Below are positions 13,011-13,241 of a stretch of 13,241 bases of DNA, piece by piece. The DNA lies in assembly GCA_021796155.1 (NCBI GenBank), contig JAJYOO010000032.1, positions 1 through 13,241 of the forward strand. The letters run 5' to 3'. The notes beneath the pieces were generated by a model that saw nothing but the letters and a program-made list of their open reading frames with translations, did not search any database and was not told the origin of the DNA. Position 1 is the first letter of the stretch; each line of letters opens with the position of its first letter. This stretch comes from Chloroflexota bacterium (GTDB lineage: Bacteria; Chloroflexota; Anaerolineae; Anaerolineales; Villigracilaceae). The position numbers were made by a program, and so were the translations under genes.

Positions 13011-13241
13011 ATGGATTTTTCAGAAGATACAGGTTTGCTAGTCAAAGCGTTGCGCTTTTCAGCAGACAAACATCGTTACCAGCGCCGAAAGGATCAGGCG
13101 CGATCACCTTATATCAATCATCCGATTGAAGTCACTCAACTTTTGTGGGACGTTGGCAGTGTACGCGAGGTCAATGTCCTTTTGGCTGCATTGTTGCATG
13201 ACACAATCGAAGATACACGAGCGAACCGAGATTGCCTGCGA
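13011..13241 (+). CDS. HD-domain (p)ppGpp hydrolase, Mesh1/small-alarmone-hydrolase type, N-terminal part (runs off right edge)
   Basis: The 77 visible codons carry the signature of the RelA/SpoT hydrolase domain: FSADKHRYQRRKD (16-28), PYINHPIEV (33-41) and the HD motif LLHDTIEDT (60-68). The HD site binds a metal ion and removes pyrophosphate from (p)ppGpp. The short N terminus before the domain suggests a stand-alone Mesh1-like hydrolase rather than long RelA/SpoT, although the missing C terminus could change that. GGAG lies 6 nt before the ATG at 13011. The last nine codons (after EDT) read RANRDCLR in this frame, unlike the family's usual TTxxEI. One frame over, the same DNA reads EIAC, so a small indel just before the edge is possible. 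Confidence 0.88.
   Translation, partial: MDFSEDTGLLVKALRFSADKHRYQRRKDQARSPYINHPIEVTQLLWDVGSVREVNVLLAALLHDTIEDTRANRDCLR

Noticed and set aside
12605..13069. Minus-strand 154-codon frame across the GNAT-like 3' end, the repeat and the HD gene start
   Set aside because: It is antisense to two recognisable genes and spans an intergenic repeat.
1..13241. CRISPR array, toxin-antitoxin pair, transposase or defence island
   Set aside because: No regularly spaced repeats and no such protein families were seen on either strand.

Overview
The window looks like a stretch of a Chloroflexota chromosome, probably class Anaerolineae. This is inferred from the mix of families (REC-CpaE/TadZ protein, C39 peptidase with a TPR tail, Mesh1-like hydrolase), moderate GC content and GC-rich palindromic intergenic repeats; no single marker proves it. 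I see no phage, plasmid or transposase genes. The content is housekeeping plus accessory genes, and both ends cut a gene.

Layout. Positions 1-1609 (minus strand) hold a two-gene operon: a response regulator fused to a degenerate MinD/ParA-type domain, whose stop overlaps by 4 nt (ATGA) the start of a Sir2 NAD-dependent deacylase that runs off the left edge. A complete tmRNA gene (ssrA, 1752-2132) is divergent from it, has an extended -10 promoter and its own terminator, and is followed after 47 nt by a lipoprotein gene (2180-2965). After an inverted-repeat element (2966-3070) comes a full-length dnaK (3158-5050) with two hairpins behind it. A convergent yhhN/TMEM86 membrane gene (5185-5850, minus) follows. 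A divergent intergenic region then leads into a plus-strand cluster: a C39-like membrane-anchored peptidase with TPRs (6034-7368), a 45-codon bridging ORF made of palindromes, an SbcD-like metallophosphoesterase (7499-8743) and a 50-residue membrane protein (8787-8939), closed by a strong terminator.

From 8992 a good sigma-70-type promoter drives two tandem, gapless paralogous MFS transporters (9057-10370 and 10400-11713, about 78% identical by my count), closed by a terminator. A GNAT-like protein (11756-12898) starts two nucleotides after the U-run of that terminator. A 'GTCATTGCGAG'-type dispersed repeat (12901-12995) precedes a truncated HD-domain (p)ppGpp hydrolase (Mesh1/small alarmone hydrolase) at the right edge.

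The themes that stand out are three genes without a Shine-Dalgarno sequence whose starts lie right beside a -10 box or a terminator, repeat-like DNA in most of the larger gaps, and one such palindromic stretch that has become an ORF overlapping both neighbours by ATGA. The REC-TadZ protein with a non-canonical P-loop, coupled to a sirtuin, is the most unusual gene pairing. I do not see a complete new multi-gene system such as a defence island.
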